From the NCBI RefSeq assembly GCF_040436345.1, contig NC_133233.1:3000992-3064991 (forward strand): a DNA stretch of 64,000 bases, given 5' to 3'. The position numbers were made by a program, and so were the translations under genes. The notes beneath the pieces were generated by a model. The model searched no databases, had not been told where the DNA came from, and saw only the letters and a list, made by a program, of their open reading frames with translations. The stretch comes from Pagrus major. Lineage: Eukaryota > Chordata > Actinopteri > Spariformes > Sparidae. Shown here piece after piece: positions 10,286 through 22,125 of this stretch. The first letter of the stretch is position 1. Each line of letters opens with the position of its first letter.

Positions 10286-12580
10286 AAAAAAAAGAATGAA
10301 ATAGCAGATAACAGTTGAATATAAATAGATGGTTACAAAATAGACGGTGTGTGTGTATGTGTGTGTAGAGATGCAAAAAAACCAGATGCATGTTTGACTG
10401 TTTGTATGTATGTGTGTGAGTGGTAATAATAATGTTTCCCATCTCTGATACATTATTTAAGTTTGCAGTCCCATTCATAGTAATTCACGCTTTCCCATTG
10501 TTACGCCTTCAGACACTTTGTTATACAAATTCAAGGCTTAGCTCCAAGCCTTTAGTATATTTGAGTCCTTCATTCCCACCCCACTATTATGAATCTTCAT
10601 ACTCAACTTCAAATGCATTTCGCATCAGCTTTCAACAGCCAGCATTAATAACCGCAAGTACTTTAGTACTTTACTTGCCATCTCTAGTTACTAATATCAT
10701 AACACGGCAGTTATGTGGAAATGAAATGAAATGATGATGATGATTGAATAAAATATTGAAATTTTAATGAGACATGATTTTGATATTTATTTTGGGTAAA
10801 GAAATTGTTATAAAAACTGTTTTGAATAATCGATCAATAAGTCATTAGATTCATCAACTATTAAAAAAAACAATCGTTAGATTAATTGATAAAAAAATAA
10901 ATATTAGGTGCAGCCATACACTGTGTTATACCTACAACCATGTAGAGACAGGGTTAACTTTAATCCTCAGCGCTGGTAGTACCTAAGAGGTGTCAGAGAG
11001 TTTAAGTGTTAACATTTTGATAACCCTACACAGTGAGTGTCGAGTGAGATGTAGTTTGGGAGAGCGGTTCTTAAGAAAGCCAGAGGCCACGCAATCGGCC
11101 CATTCTGGACAGGCATGACACTGCACTAGATTGCACAAATCTTCTTTCCATTTAACTTTTTTATTGGTTTCGGCAAAACATACTGCAGAGGAAGAGACAC
11201 AACTTGTATCTGAAACATCTACTACCCAGGCTAGAAGAATACTGTGATGTCAACTGAGCAAAGTGAAAAGAGAAATGCAGAGGGCTGAAGGCCCGGTGGA
11301 TGGGGTGCTCATCAAGGGGTTTTTGCTGAAGAATTTACGGAATGTGATGTATGCAGCATTCGAGAAGAGCATGGACTACTGATCACACTTTATGCAATGG
11401 AACCCAGATGGGCCCCTGCCTGTCCTCCTCCTTTTGTTTATGTACACTGTCTGAAAGAGGGGGTTTCACTGCAATGAACAGTGCAACTGTGAAATAAAAC
11501 CAGAGCCATTACTCTTTACAGACAGATTTAGAATACAGTTTCCTCCAAATGGAAAAGAGGAATTTGAATCTCAAAATCCAGAATTCTGTCAGGTAAATGT
11601 ATCCAGCTCTAAGATATTTGTGAAGGGATAACAAAAGACAAAGGTGGACATAGTGGATACTAATACTCAAGTACTTAAGGGACCACTGTTTATGGAGGAT
11701 TTCAGTGTTTCTACATGACATAAGCCATTTTTGCAAATCAAGTCAGTAACCAAGCCTGTCATAGTGTTTGCAAATAATGTAAAAATATATGTTCAACAAA
11801 ATAAGTCAGTTGGTTTCACTTATTTCCATATTCTCTAAAAACTCTGATCTACTCTAAGTGAATGTGTTAACATGCAGATATTTCTGAGGATGTGTTTGTC
11901 TAGGAGGACAAAATTTAGGCCAACTTTTAGGCCATCATGGATAACAGGCCCTTGAACACACAGTATGTAACTTCTCCTGCTAGGGGTCTCTCAAGGTCTT
12001 TTCATACTTAACCTGTTTGGTTCAGTTAAAACGACCCTGGTGTGTTTTCCAAGTGAGTGCAGCTGGTTTGGGCTGATGTGAAATGGTCAATTGAACCCTG
12101 GTGGGGACAAAACAACTAAGACTGTTTGAAAAGTTGGATCCCTGTCCACTTCCTAGCGGTTCATTCGTGGTGTGAAGGGAGGTGGGCCAATCACAGGACT
12201 TTTGATAATAGGTGATTAGCACAAATTCAAAAGCTAAATTACTAATACACCTATCCCTGATTAATAGGTCAAAAGCTGTTAAAACTTAAGTGTTGTGTCA
12301 TACTGCATGTACTCTGTCAGTTGATTAAGTCCATTAAAAAGTCTGTGACAGCAATACCAATACGCTCCAAGTCATTAATCATAACATGCGGTCAATTTTT
12401 TAGTCTAGTAATACTAATAATAATAATAATAGTTACTCTTCCTGAGCTCTTTGTGACACCAATGAACATACATATCGATGGCCGAAGCGCAAAACCACAT
12501 CAGAAGCATTAAACTTCTGTGGAGAACTTCGGGCTTGTTTTTGTTTTCAGAAATGATCTTTGAAAAATGGGCTTTGTTTA
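10286..12580. other. Gene-free stretch with small GT tract
   Basis: GT-rich tract at about 10345-10425, a segment with CGATCAATAAG/AATCGTTAG words at 10830-10915 resembling a decayed dispersed element ending in GTGCAGCCATA, and a TAATAATAATAATAATAAT run at about 12411-12431. I see no exon or RNA gene. Confidence 0.4.
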
Positions 12581-12589
12581 TCACCATCA

Positions 12590-13200
12590 TTGACTACGTT
12601 TACACATACAATTTTTTTTCCACTTTTTGGAAAAGACAATATTCCTACTGAGGTGTTTACATGGTATTCCCATTTACATGCAGCCGTACCCTTACATGTC
12701 GTAAAATTAAAATATGGATGCATTAAAATAAGTTTATTCTAAGTTTTCCACTGCTAGTGGATTTGTTCGACCACATGAACACTTTCATTCTTTCAACCAC
12801 CCTCTTGAAAAGGTCTGCATTATGATATTTACTCATATTTACAAACCTGTTGATATACTTTCATAATGTTTTAAAAGAAGGTGTGTTGCTAAATCCAACC
12901 AGAAATGTGGGCTATCCTTTGGGCCATGAACAGTATCTCTAGCCCAGTCATGCAAAACTGTTGATTAAGCAACACATAGAGTACACCGTAATCAGGCAAG
13001 AGGCCATATGTCTTAACTGCAGTAAAAAACCCAATTGAGGTGCATATTCCGAATGGGCAGTGTATATGGTCAGAGAATGCTCCAAAAAACAAGCATTTTA
13101 CCAGCATATCCCATGTGTTTTAATTAGAAAATGCTGCATTTGGAATAAGGCCTAATCAAGAATATCCAAATGGAATATGCTGTTTACATGACCTGTATTT
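12590..13200. mobile_element. Possible non-autonomous DNA element with 'GTTTACA' ends
   Basis: CTACGTTTACACATAC near 12593 and GCTGTTTACATGACC near 13180 bracket a segment with repeated GGAATATxC/GTTTACATG words. This is seen in fish elements that end in CGTTTACATG. Exact ends and target duplication are not identified. Confidence 0.3.
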
Positions 13201-13699
13201 TCTTTCTTTGGAATTCTGAATAATGTCATATTCATAATAATAGTGGAAGATTAGTGCGCATGTACACACACAGCCATTTTAGTTCTTCAAGTGCAGCTTT
13301 AAGATGTCAAATAGCAGCAGTTTTCCAAGGTAATTTGTTGGCTACTTGTCATTTTTTTAATTCTTGGAGGAGCTACAGTGTCGAGAGAAAACCTAAATTT
13401 TTTGTTAAAATCATTCACAAGATCATCAACTGAGCAGGCGTTGGATGAAGAAAAGGTATTCATCATATCTAAAAAAAATAAATTCCACCTTTTTTCGCCT
13501 GGTCTTTAAAAATTATAAAAAATTGAACAGATCATAAAAATGAACAATAATGATCGATAGATATCGAAGAATATGAAACTTCACTATAGTAGTAGACTTT
13601 ATAGCCATGTCCCCCAGGTCTATGTGCTGATATAAAACATTTTTGTTGTTTCGGGTAATTTATAATTATAAAATTCTCAAGTAAATTTACTGTTTCATG

Positions 13700-15323
13700 C
13701 AGTGCTGGCCCTGGCCAATTTGGTGCCCTAGGCAAGATTTTGGCTGGCGCCCCCTTGCATCGCAGTCAATTTCACAATCAATTTTCATACACTCACACAG
13801 AAACTACATGTATGTATTCCAGATTTTATTTCTTTTAAGTCAAAAATATCACACCAAATAAAAACTGAAGAAAGAAACAAGTGATACATTAAAAATACAG
13901 TATAAATAAGGTATTGCACAAACATATTAAAGAATATTCTATTTACATACAAAAAAACAGTCTGTATTCTTTGGGAGGAAACCTTTTGCAGCAGAAGCAG
14001 TGCAAGCTATCATTCTTTTTTGAGTACATCAGCCAGCTTCTTTTGATTTTTTCCCCACTGACTAAGACTCTGGTAAAAAAAGTCATGTGGACACTTTCTC
14101 CCATCTTTGTTTTTGGGATATGTGTAACTGTTTTTTATTTGAAATGGTCCTCTGTGAACTAACTCCTTTCTTACTTTGTCAGTTAGAAGAGATGGCCAGT
14201 CAGCAGGTCTACTGGTGCAGCCTTTAGTCCTGATGCTGTGTCACTCTGGTGTGCTGAGGTAGAGGGGACAGGAGCACCTGATGCTGTGTCACTGGGGGTG
14301 GTGGTGAAATATTTTAAAAGTGCATCTGAAGAGAGAAGAGAAGTATATGTGACCACTGGATGTTACATTTTAATAAAAACAGATGCTTGGTGTGTGCTAT
14401 ACATAAGACTAATATAGACTAAAGTAAAGTGCAGTGAAACTTATATATAGTTATATATATATATATGTAGCCTATGAATGATATGGGAAAGCTAAGGTAT
14501 GGAGTATTAACAGTAATACACTTTAACTGCACTTTAACACTGATGTAAACTTTAACAAATATAAATTGTGACACAATAAACCAAAGTCTTACAACTGCCC
14601 TGTTACTTATAAAGTGGATGGAAAACTCAGAGCATTTTAACTGACATACAAGCAGAGAAAACACAGTGAACAGGTTAAAATAACACCTGAACAGGCCTAA
14701 CGTTAGATTTCCAAATGTCCCTCATGAATTTAAGGTGGAGTAACATTAACTTACATCGACTCAGCTATTTACTGATTATTAAACAATGCTACTATCGTCC
14801 GAAGTAAGCTAGCAAGCTAACACTCTGCTCCAACAAGGTAACTACGATGCATATTAGTTTCATTCACTTCATCACATTGACGTTACTGTACCTCTTTCCT
14901 TTTCACGTGTTTCTTCCTCTTCTTTCCTTCTTTTCCTTCCCTGGGCGCCGGATTGTGTCAGTCTTTTGGACATTATGGTTCCGCTACAGTATCAATAAAT
15001 GTCTCTCTTGGTCTTTGGGTCACGGTCCGGTCAGATTCAGGCAGCTCGCCTCTCGACCCGCCCCCCACCCTCACAGAGGGCAGGTACAGTGCAACGAGCC
15101 AGGAACCCAGAAGAAAGGCCTCTCCATTATTTAATAGGCTTTGCTATGAAGTTATGTTGCTGTGGGCTTATATAATATTTCGAAATAATATAAGTAATAG
15201 CACTGGTAAAATATAGTATTATTATTATTATTATTATTTTTTCTCCCCCCGTTTGCGGCGCCCCCCGTGGATGACGGCGCCCTTAGCATTCGCCTATACT
15301 GCCTATGCCCAGGGCCGGCCCTG
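13700..15323 (+). mobile_element. hAT-type element with perfect 8-bp target duplication
   Basis: The left end is CAGTGCTGGCCCTGG and the right end CCAGGGCCGGCCCTG, an imperfect terminal inverted repeat of 14-15 bp. GTTTCATG stands at 13692-13699 and again at 15324-15331, a perfect 8-bp target-site duplication diagnostic for hAT. Inside are a small TA tract (about 14450), an ATT triplet run (15218-15238) and no transposase domain, so it is non-autonomous. A partial inverted relative occupies about 35783-35982, and the text next to the right end recurs inverted after 19714. Confidence 0.85.
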
Positions 15324-15331
15324 GTTTCATG

Positions 15332-16630
15332 CACCAGTGTCATTTTGGACAATTAAGTTTATTGTTAAAAGTTAAAATATCCTGCCGTTATCCGTTACAT
15401 GTGCCTCTTTGCCACAAGAGTTTTTGATAACCCCATTTAAGGGATCATTGCAAAAAAAAGTTATTTATGTATTCTATGTTGATATATCTGTATCAGCCCC
15501 AAAAATCAATTATCTGTCCGGCTCTAATTTCAACCAGTGAAAGCAACAGTCAGCGGTGACAGAAGATGAGAGGCTGTTCGGTGAATGTTTTGTACACTGA
15601 GCCTTAATAACAGGCTTGTTAGTGTCAGTGCTTAGTAATTCTGTGTATTGTCAATCCAGGTGTCAGAGTCACTCACACCAGTGCACCAATGTAATTTTGC
15701 ACATAAGTACTGTAATTTTTACTCACATATGCAGTGAAATGCTGCACTGTACAGCCCAGCTGTCAAGGGGAGCAGTTTAGCAACACTAGCAGGCTGAGGT
15801 GGAAAAAAGTACAGTATAGTACAGTCAAGAAAGAATATACTCTATATGCCCTGATCAGATCCAATACCAATACTCATGATCCGCTCAGGATCTCTCTAGA
15901 GTACAGTGTGCAAAAGCTGCCTAGCTGATCTTCACTAATTAAAGAAAGTACAAAAAGCAGATGAATTGTAACACTACACTACCATGATGGGCTACAGATT
16001 TGTTGTCAAAAACTGCAGTAATGAACAAAATGAGACTGAAGTCACGTTTCAAAAAGTGGAAACCCACTATGAGGAGATAGGGCTGTACAAAACATAAAAA
16101 CTTCCATTTGGATAATTGAATGGTAACAATTTGGCTTACCACAGCATAAATCTTTTTCTACTTTGAACAGTGATTTCTACAATCAGCGAAGGCTTTCAGG
16201 ACAGTAGGTTTAAAAACTACACTAAGACAGAGATGATTTTGGTAGCATCCTCTAATCTCTGTGTTCAAAGACAAAAGAGCTAACCACTCAAAATGCCTGC
16301 TCTACTCCTGAAAGTTCAGATGAGTCACTTCCTGTTCAGAGAATATTTTCCACAGTGACCTTACACATGCTTAAGTTTTTAACCACAAACAGGCGATTAT
16401 TCTGTATCACTTTGCATCACTCTTCTATTTCTGTGCCAGCCTGTATTTGTGGTTTTGTCTAATATGCAGGGCTTAAAGCAAGGAAAATGTCTTTGCCTGC
16501 AATGTGTTAGGGGGTTAGGAGAAAGAATGAAGGGGAGGGGGTTCAACACAAGCTTTTACGAGCACTCGGTTAAGAAACAGAACAGAGTTCTGCAAACCCA
16601 TCTCTGTTTATTTGTGACACAACTGTCAAC
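15332..16630. other. Gene-free stretch
   Basis: No supported feature. Text at 15440-15530 (TATCTGTATCAGCCCCAAAA) resembles the edge of a decayed dispersed element. Confidence 0.35.
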
Positions 16631-16631
16631 T

Positions 16632-17518
16632 ACAGTACTGCACTGTACTGTACATTTCAAGGTCTTGTTCATTGCATTTTATGCAACTTTACACTTTTAC
16701 TCTACTACATCTTAGAGGCACATATTGTACTTTTTACTTCACCACATTTGTCAGACAGCTTAGTTACTAGTTACTATGCAGATTAATTTTTTTCTTACTC
16801 ATACTTCATACTTCCTGTCCAGTGAAAACAATGTATCTCTAGATGTGTTGATTTTGAATGTTTGTATGTTTGTGATGAAGTGTTCCTTTACTTCCTTCCT
16901 GTTCCTTTAAAGTCTTATTGATAACATTTTTATGTACACAAATCCCTATTTTTTTTTAATAATGCATCTTCATAGCTTGTAGAAAAGTACCTCTTACATT
17001 TTAAAATGTTTGTCTCTGTGTAAGAATTATGACAGTTGGTTCCAGCTTCTAAAAAGGTTTGTCAGCCAGTATTATAGCGATGTCGATATCATGTGGTATC
17101 TGTGTTTCTTCAGCAATCAAGTCTTGGTAGTCACCAGTTTATGGAAAAAGAACGTAAGACTAATGTTGGCATGTTAATGTTAGCTAGCTAGTGTTAGCAA
17201 CTTTAACATTTGCATGGTAGCATTAACATTCGTTAGCATGAGCAACATTAATGTTTGCTTGCTAGCGTTAGGACATTAAACAAACTACTTGAGGGGCCAG
17301 ATTATTCAGCAATGTTGTAATGTGAATGCAGTGGAAGGGGGATGGAACGCTTCAATTTGTGGCTCATGTTATCAATAACACCTTGAAAAGGGGCTCTGTG
17401 GAACAGCAACTCCCCTAGTAATGTTTTCAATGCAGGACTTTTATAAAGTAAATATTTTCACAGTGTGGAAATAGTACTTTTACTTGAGTAAAGGAACTGA
17501 ATACTTCTTCCATCACTG
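16632..17518 (+). mobile_element. Decayed hAT element (TACTTGAGTAAAGG end)
   Basis: The right end TACTTCTTCCATCACTG at 17518 and the subterminal TTTTACTTGAGTAAAGG are typical of a very common fish hAT family. So is the internal CACATTTGTCAGACAGCTTAG. The left end is eroded or truncated near 16632. A block at 17165-17275 repeats GTTAGCA/TTAATGTTAGC words imperfectly. No transposase is present. Confidence 0.65.
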
Positions 17519-18025
17519 AGAGGAAAGTTTATAATTGTATTGTTTTGATATTATGTGTGCCTATATCAGGAGTGTAATCAAAACCATAGGTTGCTGCTGG
17601 AAAGGCAAGTTTCATTTCATGGTTGCACATATGAACGCAACTTCACGAGCTTCCTTCTCCCCCTCAAACAAGCGCATGTTGCAATGCTCAACTCATGTCT
17701 GTGCAGGAGACCAGAGAGAAAGTAAGCTGTCAAGCTATACAAAACAAAACGCAATTTTAGATGTGATACCGCAAACACAGCGGGCTGAGTGAACAAGGTA
17801 CTCATCCCGCTCCTGGACTTCACAGATGCCATGTCAGGTGAACGTCATGTGAGCATCTCTTACCTGAAGCCTGTTCATCATCTTCTGAACACCTCAGTAC
17901 TGGCTGAAGAAGACTGTCTTGCTGAACATCACAACCTTCTTAGACCCAAGGTTCCAAACACAATACATTTGTACAGAGGAGACTGAGACCATACAAAAAC
18001 AAGTGATCTCTGAGTTGATGGTGTG

Positions 18026-18030
<5 letters not shown>

Positions 18031-18079
<49 letters not shown>
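18031..18079. repeat. (CA)n microsatellite
   Basis: About 24 uninterrupted CA units embedded in the hAT transposase relic. The TH-dipeptide open frames across it are artefacts. Confidence 0.95.
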
Positions 18080-18080
<1 letters not shown>

Positions 18081-18388
18081 TACTTGGCTGTTACTAACTC
18101 TATGTAGACGCAACAGAATTTAAACTACCACATTCACCACAGAGATGGAGGATAACCTGGATGTGGATGATCAACCTGCAGCAAAAACCAAGAAGACAAC
18201 TATGGCCAGTTTCTTCAAGAACACCACACACACACACAATACCAACAGTATCAACCACAGATCCCATGATACTATAAAGAGAAGCAGTGGCTACCGAACT
18301 TAACACCAACATTTACATACCCAGTGTAGACCATAGACAAGATCCACTGAAATGGTGGAAATGCCACAAAATAAACTTCCCTTGGCTG

Positions 18389-18424
18389 TGCAAACTAGCA
18401 CAGAGGTACCTGTGCTAGTTTGCA
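18389..18424. repeat. Perfect 15-bp inverted repeat, 6-bp spacer
   Basis: TGCAAACTAGCACAG at 18389-18403 is followed by AGGTAC and then its exact reverse complement, ending at 18424. It lies in the remnant of the hAT dimerisation domain just after the FPWL motif. Confidence 0.85.
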
Positions 18425-18707
18425 GAACAAGCCACAAGCTCTCAAGGAGGTTAGTAGACTCATGATATCATTTGTTTATTATAATCGCAATTTTGTCCAC
18501 AATAATTGCAATATGACTTTTTTTTACCAAATCGTGCAGCTCTACACTTGAGCAAGGAAAGCAGATATGCTGTTCTTTGAGATAGGTTACAGATCTAAAA
18601 CAAGCTTTAAGTCACCAAGTTTCACAGTAGAGTGAATCAGTGACATTCCATTGCTGAGGTGATGGAAAAACATTCAAAAATAACAAGAATGACAGTATGC
18701 TTTAAAA

Positions 18708-19800
18708 CAGGGCTGGCTCTTGGAATCAGAGATGCTCACAAGTCGGTTTTTGCAAGTCCAAGTCAAGTCTCAAGTCTCTTGTGGTTGTAATGAGCGTTCT
18801 ATCATCTGCTGCATGCCGTCCAGTCTGCTTAGAGCACTGCATAGTTATATCTAAGGAATTCAAAGCATGTTCTGTGCCATCATCACTCCTTTATCTATTA
18901 GCATAGAGTATTGTCAGCACTGATTAGTGGTTTGGTATATGATCTCTTTAAACGGGCTATTGCAATGCAGTATGACAAAAAACACACACAATCAAAATTT
19001 TCCTTTAAAATTAATAACTAACATAAATACACAGCAGCTAAATGCAAAACTTTTTTATATAGCTTTTTATAGTAGCCTACATGGCAAAGCAGCACTCTAT
19101 GTGAACAAGTGTGGCAGCAAACAAACACTCATTTTTTCTAAATATTCAGTGAACGCCAACCTGATCAAGTGAACCTCCTTTAGCTACAAAGCTAGTAGTA
19201 AGCTAATGTTAACATTAGATAGCCGATGTTGAGCTAAAACATGTTTGCTAACTGTCCATAGATGCTGAGGTTAACTTTCACATTACCAAGTGACTGACCG
19301 ATCAGAGTGGGTTTACAGGTAGCTGATAAAGTCTGACATGGTCGATCCAGCACCCTTTATATTCATTCTGCAAACATTGCATGTGGTGATTTGTTTGTTT
19401 GCGCCTTGTTTGTAGTTCCTTTAGGCAAAGCTTATGACAAACAGGAGAGCAGCAGCAGTTGTTGTGCTCGCTGCCGTTGTGTTGTTGTCATCTGTGGCCG
19501 CACGCACCAGATGTGTAAGGTTACGCATGAGGGAAGCTGCGTCTCAATTCATCCAGGATGCGGCCCCTGAATTGAGACACAGCTGGAATGACGTTCAGCT
19601 TGTCAGACATTTTGTTCAAGTCTTTTGAGGGCGAGTCTCAAGTCTCATGTCACTAAGGGTGCGACTTAAGCGCGACTTGAGTCCAAGTTGCAAACTTTGA
19701 GTCCCCATCTCTGCTTGGCATAGGCCATATAGGCGGTCGCCTAGAGCGCCACATGCTGGAGGGGCGCCGCGAACTTGATAGGGAAGCTCTGCACTGGTTC
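18708..19800 (-). mobile_element. hAT element related to 13700-15323, split by a nested insertion
   Basis: CAGGGCTGGCTCTTGG at 18708 is a hAT-type end. Its continuation, after removal of the insert at 18727-19713, is GGCATAGGCCATATAGGCG then GCGCC. This matches, reversed, the right-hand end of the 13700-15323 element. The far end of this copy is not identified; 19800 is only where the resemblance fades. Confidence 0.6.
18727..19713 (+). mobile_element. Nested hAT element with CAGAGATG ends
   Basis: The left end is CAGAGATGCTCACAAGTC and the right end GAGTCCCCATCTCTG, with subterminal blocks repeating CAAGTC/GACTTG. The flanks CTTGGAAT (18719-18726) and CTTGGCAT (19714-19721) form an 8-bp target duplication with one change. 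It sits inside the end of another hAT element, so it is the younger insertion. A short open frame at 19434-19628 has no recognisable domain; the element is non-autonomous. Confidence 0.75.
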
Positions 19801-19859
19801 TGATGTTGTCGTCCTTTAGACATGTCCTACAACAACTTTAATAACTCTGATAGACTATT

Positions 19860-20060
19860 TGTTTTTATGTTTCTTTATTATGTAGCTTTGGAGAATAAGT
19901 TCAGACTCAGAATTTTAACATTTAAATATTAATGGGGTAACAATACAAACTCGGAATTATTTATTTTTAAAATACTGTGCTCTAATAAGAATAATAATAT
20001 GTTCATTTCGTTTACTAAGGCATCAAAAATCAAGTCAATGGAGATCGTTAACAAATAAAA
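19860..20060 (+). repeat. Fragment related to the 62105-62454 element
   Basis: TTGGAGAATAAGTTCAGAC, TCAGAATTTTAACATTT and GGGGTAACAATACAAACTC parallel the text at 62120-62190 in the same order. No inverted partner is visible here, so it is a half copy. Confidence 0.5.
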
Positions 20061-20898
20061 CGGTCAGATTTTGCAGTGAGGCCTCCTGTTGCACTGCTTC
20101 CCTCAACTATTAGTTTAATAATGACAGCGCATATAATCTCACTGCTGCGACGTGGCAACCTGAGAGAACAACCTGCACAACGCTTCACACACACAACAGA
20201 CTGAGTGAGTGAGTGAATCAATAGATAGTCCGGGCCTGGATCTATATGCCAGGAGCCGCACAGCCCAGCTGGAGCACGACTCCTCCCTGCAAAAACAATC
20301 ATTTCCATTTTGAGTTTTATCACGTTCATTATTTTTTAGACTACAATGCAAACAAAACCACAACATCGAAGCAGCCTGAGCTCTATGAATGCTGCGCTCC
20401 TGAGATCCAGTCCATAAACAAAGAGGATCGGAAGTTTGTTTCCCATCAGTGAGGGAGGAATCAGCGACAGCCTTTAAACTGAGCTACTAGTTAGCAGACC
20501 AAGCCTACACAAGTTACCCCAACCAAAGCGTCGAGGCTGTGGGCTACTTTGATTTGTTGTAGGCTTATCCAACCCCCCAGGTAGAAAAGTCCTGCTCGGC
20601 TAAAATTTCATCTGGTTCGGATTCCTTTGTTGATGTACAATCCGAGTCAGAAGTTGAAGGGATCGCGGTCGTTTTCCCGACAGCAGCGCGTTCTCATTCT
20701 TCACTGTATAACACTGGGCTGAGAAGAAGTTCCACAAATTCGGGAAAGTTCGGCAGCTTTGCTACAGACCAAATGGACCTGACTCTCCTCAGGCAGCGGC
20801 TGTATTAGTGAAGATACACGGTACAACGCTGTTTCTTGTTAACATTTAAAGTGTTGTCCTCTGAGACACGCAGCTACACACATGACTTGAACACTTAC

Positions 20899-20955
20899 TT
20901 TGCTTCTCACTTCGGCAGACAGTCCGTAGGCTGGTCCCTTATTAAAATTTGTCAT
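20899..20955 (-). CDS. CNN3: Calponin-3, first coding exon
   Basis: Read on the minus strand, ATG at 20955-20953 opens 19 codons, MTNFNKGPAYGLSAEVRSK. They end exactly at AAA|GTAAGTG, a strong splice donor in phase 0. Mammalian calponin-3 begins MTHFNKGPSYGLSAEVKNK and its first coding exon ends at the same lysine; calponin-1 and -2 have longer MSS-type starts. Calponin-3 is a cytoplasmic actin-binding protein with a calponin-homology domain and three short C-terminal repeats, associated with stress fibres and cell fusion. None of those later parts is visible between 1 and 20.9 kb, so the gene probably continues past the left edge after a repeat-filled intron 1 longer than 20 kb. ALG14 lies upstream on the same strand, as in human, which supports the call. 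Confidence 0.88.
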
Positions 20956-21250
20956 TGTGTTGTTTTTGCACGTAAACCCAAATGAATATCCTCTGCTACG
21001 ATGCAGCACAGAGCATGCAGTGGGAAAAGTCCTTCAGTCAGCGGTTGCTTTTAGCCCCTTAAACACCCAGACAGGAGGGAAGTATTCCGCGAGGCTTCTC
21101 AGAGGAAAGTAGCAGACACTTCACAACCTGCAGGACAGACAGACAGACAGACCGGACTGCAACAAAAATGTCGTCAAACGGTTAACGGAGACGAACAGCC
21201 AATCAGAGCAGCGTGGGATACTCCCTCCCTCTCCTAGTGCTCTTGAAGTA
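20956..21250 (-). promoter_or_regulatory. CNN3 5' UTR and proximal promoter
   Basis: GC-richer sequence directly upstream of the CNN3 start codon, with an ACAGACAGACAGACAG run at about 21138. An inverted CCAAT box lies 245 bp from the ATG (CCAAT at 21199-21203 on the plus strand, so ATTGG for the gene). No TATA box is obvious. The transcription start is not determined. Confidence 0.5.
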
Positions 21251-21722
21251 TGTCATACAGCAACAGCTTTTGAACTTGAATACTAATGCAAGTGTCTGAA
21301 GTAACAGTACTGGTACACTGACTGTTGTTTATGGCTACATGAAGTTAAAGCAGTGACTGCTATTATTCTGGGTCATTCAAATAACATTGGTTCAATGTTG
21401 TGTTATCTTAATTGACAAATATTAGAGAAATCAGTGAAATTAGGAGGTGTTCCACTGAATAACTTGGTTCATTGTATCACTTGAAGTTTAGAGAGAGATA
21501 CAAATACAGCATTTTGTGCACCAGGCTTGTTTGAAATATTTTTTTCAAGTTTCCAGAAGGTTTTGACTTGTCTAAATTGTTGATTACAATTTCAGCATTC
21601 AGACTCAAAAGTCAAAACATAGGGGTTTCAAACACCTCTGAAGAATGGGAAAGATGGACAGACTCTTGAGCAATGTAAGCCAGTTTGATTCTGAACTAGA
21701 ATGGCACTCAGTAGAGCACATA

Positions 21723-22125
21723 ACTCCGCCAAGGCCTAACAGCCCCCTTTGGTTCAATCAAGCATAATCCAATATCAAGTAAAACATATTTAAATCTGCT
21801 GAAAACTGATTTTGGATCTGCATGAAATTGTACTCACTCACAGATACCAGCAACCTCAGTAGTCCTGATTTTTTTTCATCAAGAAACGTGCATTATTCCC
21901 TTAGAAGTTAATGAAAATGTATAAGAAACTACCTGATCTCACTCTGTTAAAGAAAGTAAGAAACAATTCCTACATCTGTCCCTTTATCCAGATCCACACC
22001 AAACATTAATGGGGTCTACTCCGGGCCGAGACCCATCCTCCATCCAAGTTTTGTGGAAATCTGTGCAGTAGTTATCCTGCTGCAAACAAACACAAGTGAA
22101 TACATAACTTCCTTGGTGCAGGAAA
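21723..22125 (-). repeat. Dispersed repeat, 'CTCCGCCAAGGAGG' family, copy D (inverted)
   Basis: The family landmarks appear in reverse order: CTCCGCCAAGG at the left, GGGTCTACTCCGGGCCGAGA and CCATCCTCCATCCAAG in the middle, and CTTCCTTGGTGCAGG at the right. Confidence 0.7.

Larger units (their letters stand above)
17770..18480 (+). pseudogene. hAT (ZBED1-like) transposase relic containing a CA expansion
   Basis: Frames on the plus strand give LLDFTDAMSGERHVSISYL, then FLDPRFQTQYI (the LDPRF motif of hAT transposases), then, after a CA tract, DPLKWWKCHKINFPWL. The last is the 'DPLxWW...FP.L' motif that opens the hAT dimerisation domain. These appear in the correct order in different frames, with stops between them. 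The relic is therefore a decayed transposase, distinct from the one at the window start. The (CA)n at 18031-18079 has expanded inside the coding remnant. Confidence 0.7.

Noticed and set aside
18119..18312. Separate small gene in the open frames around 18100-18312
   Set aside because: It lies inside the hAT/ZBED1-like transposase relic.
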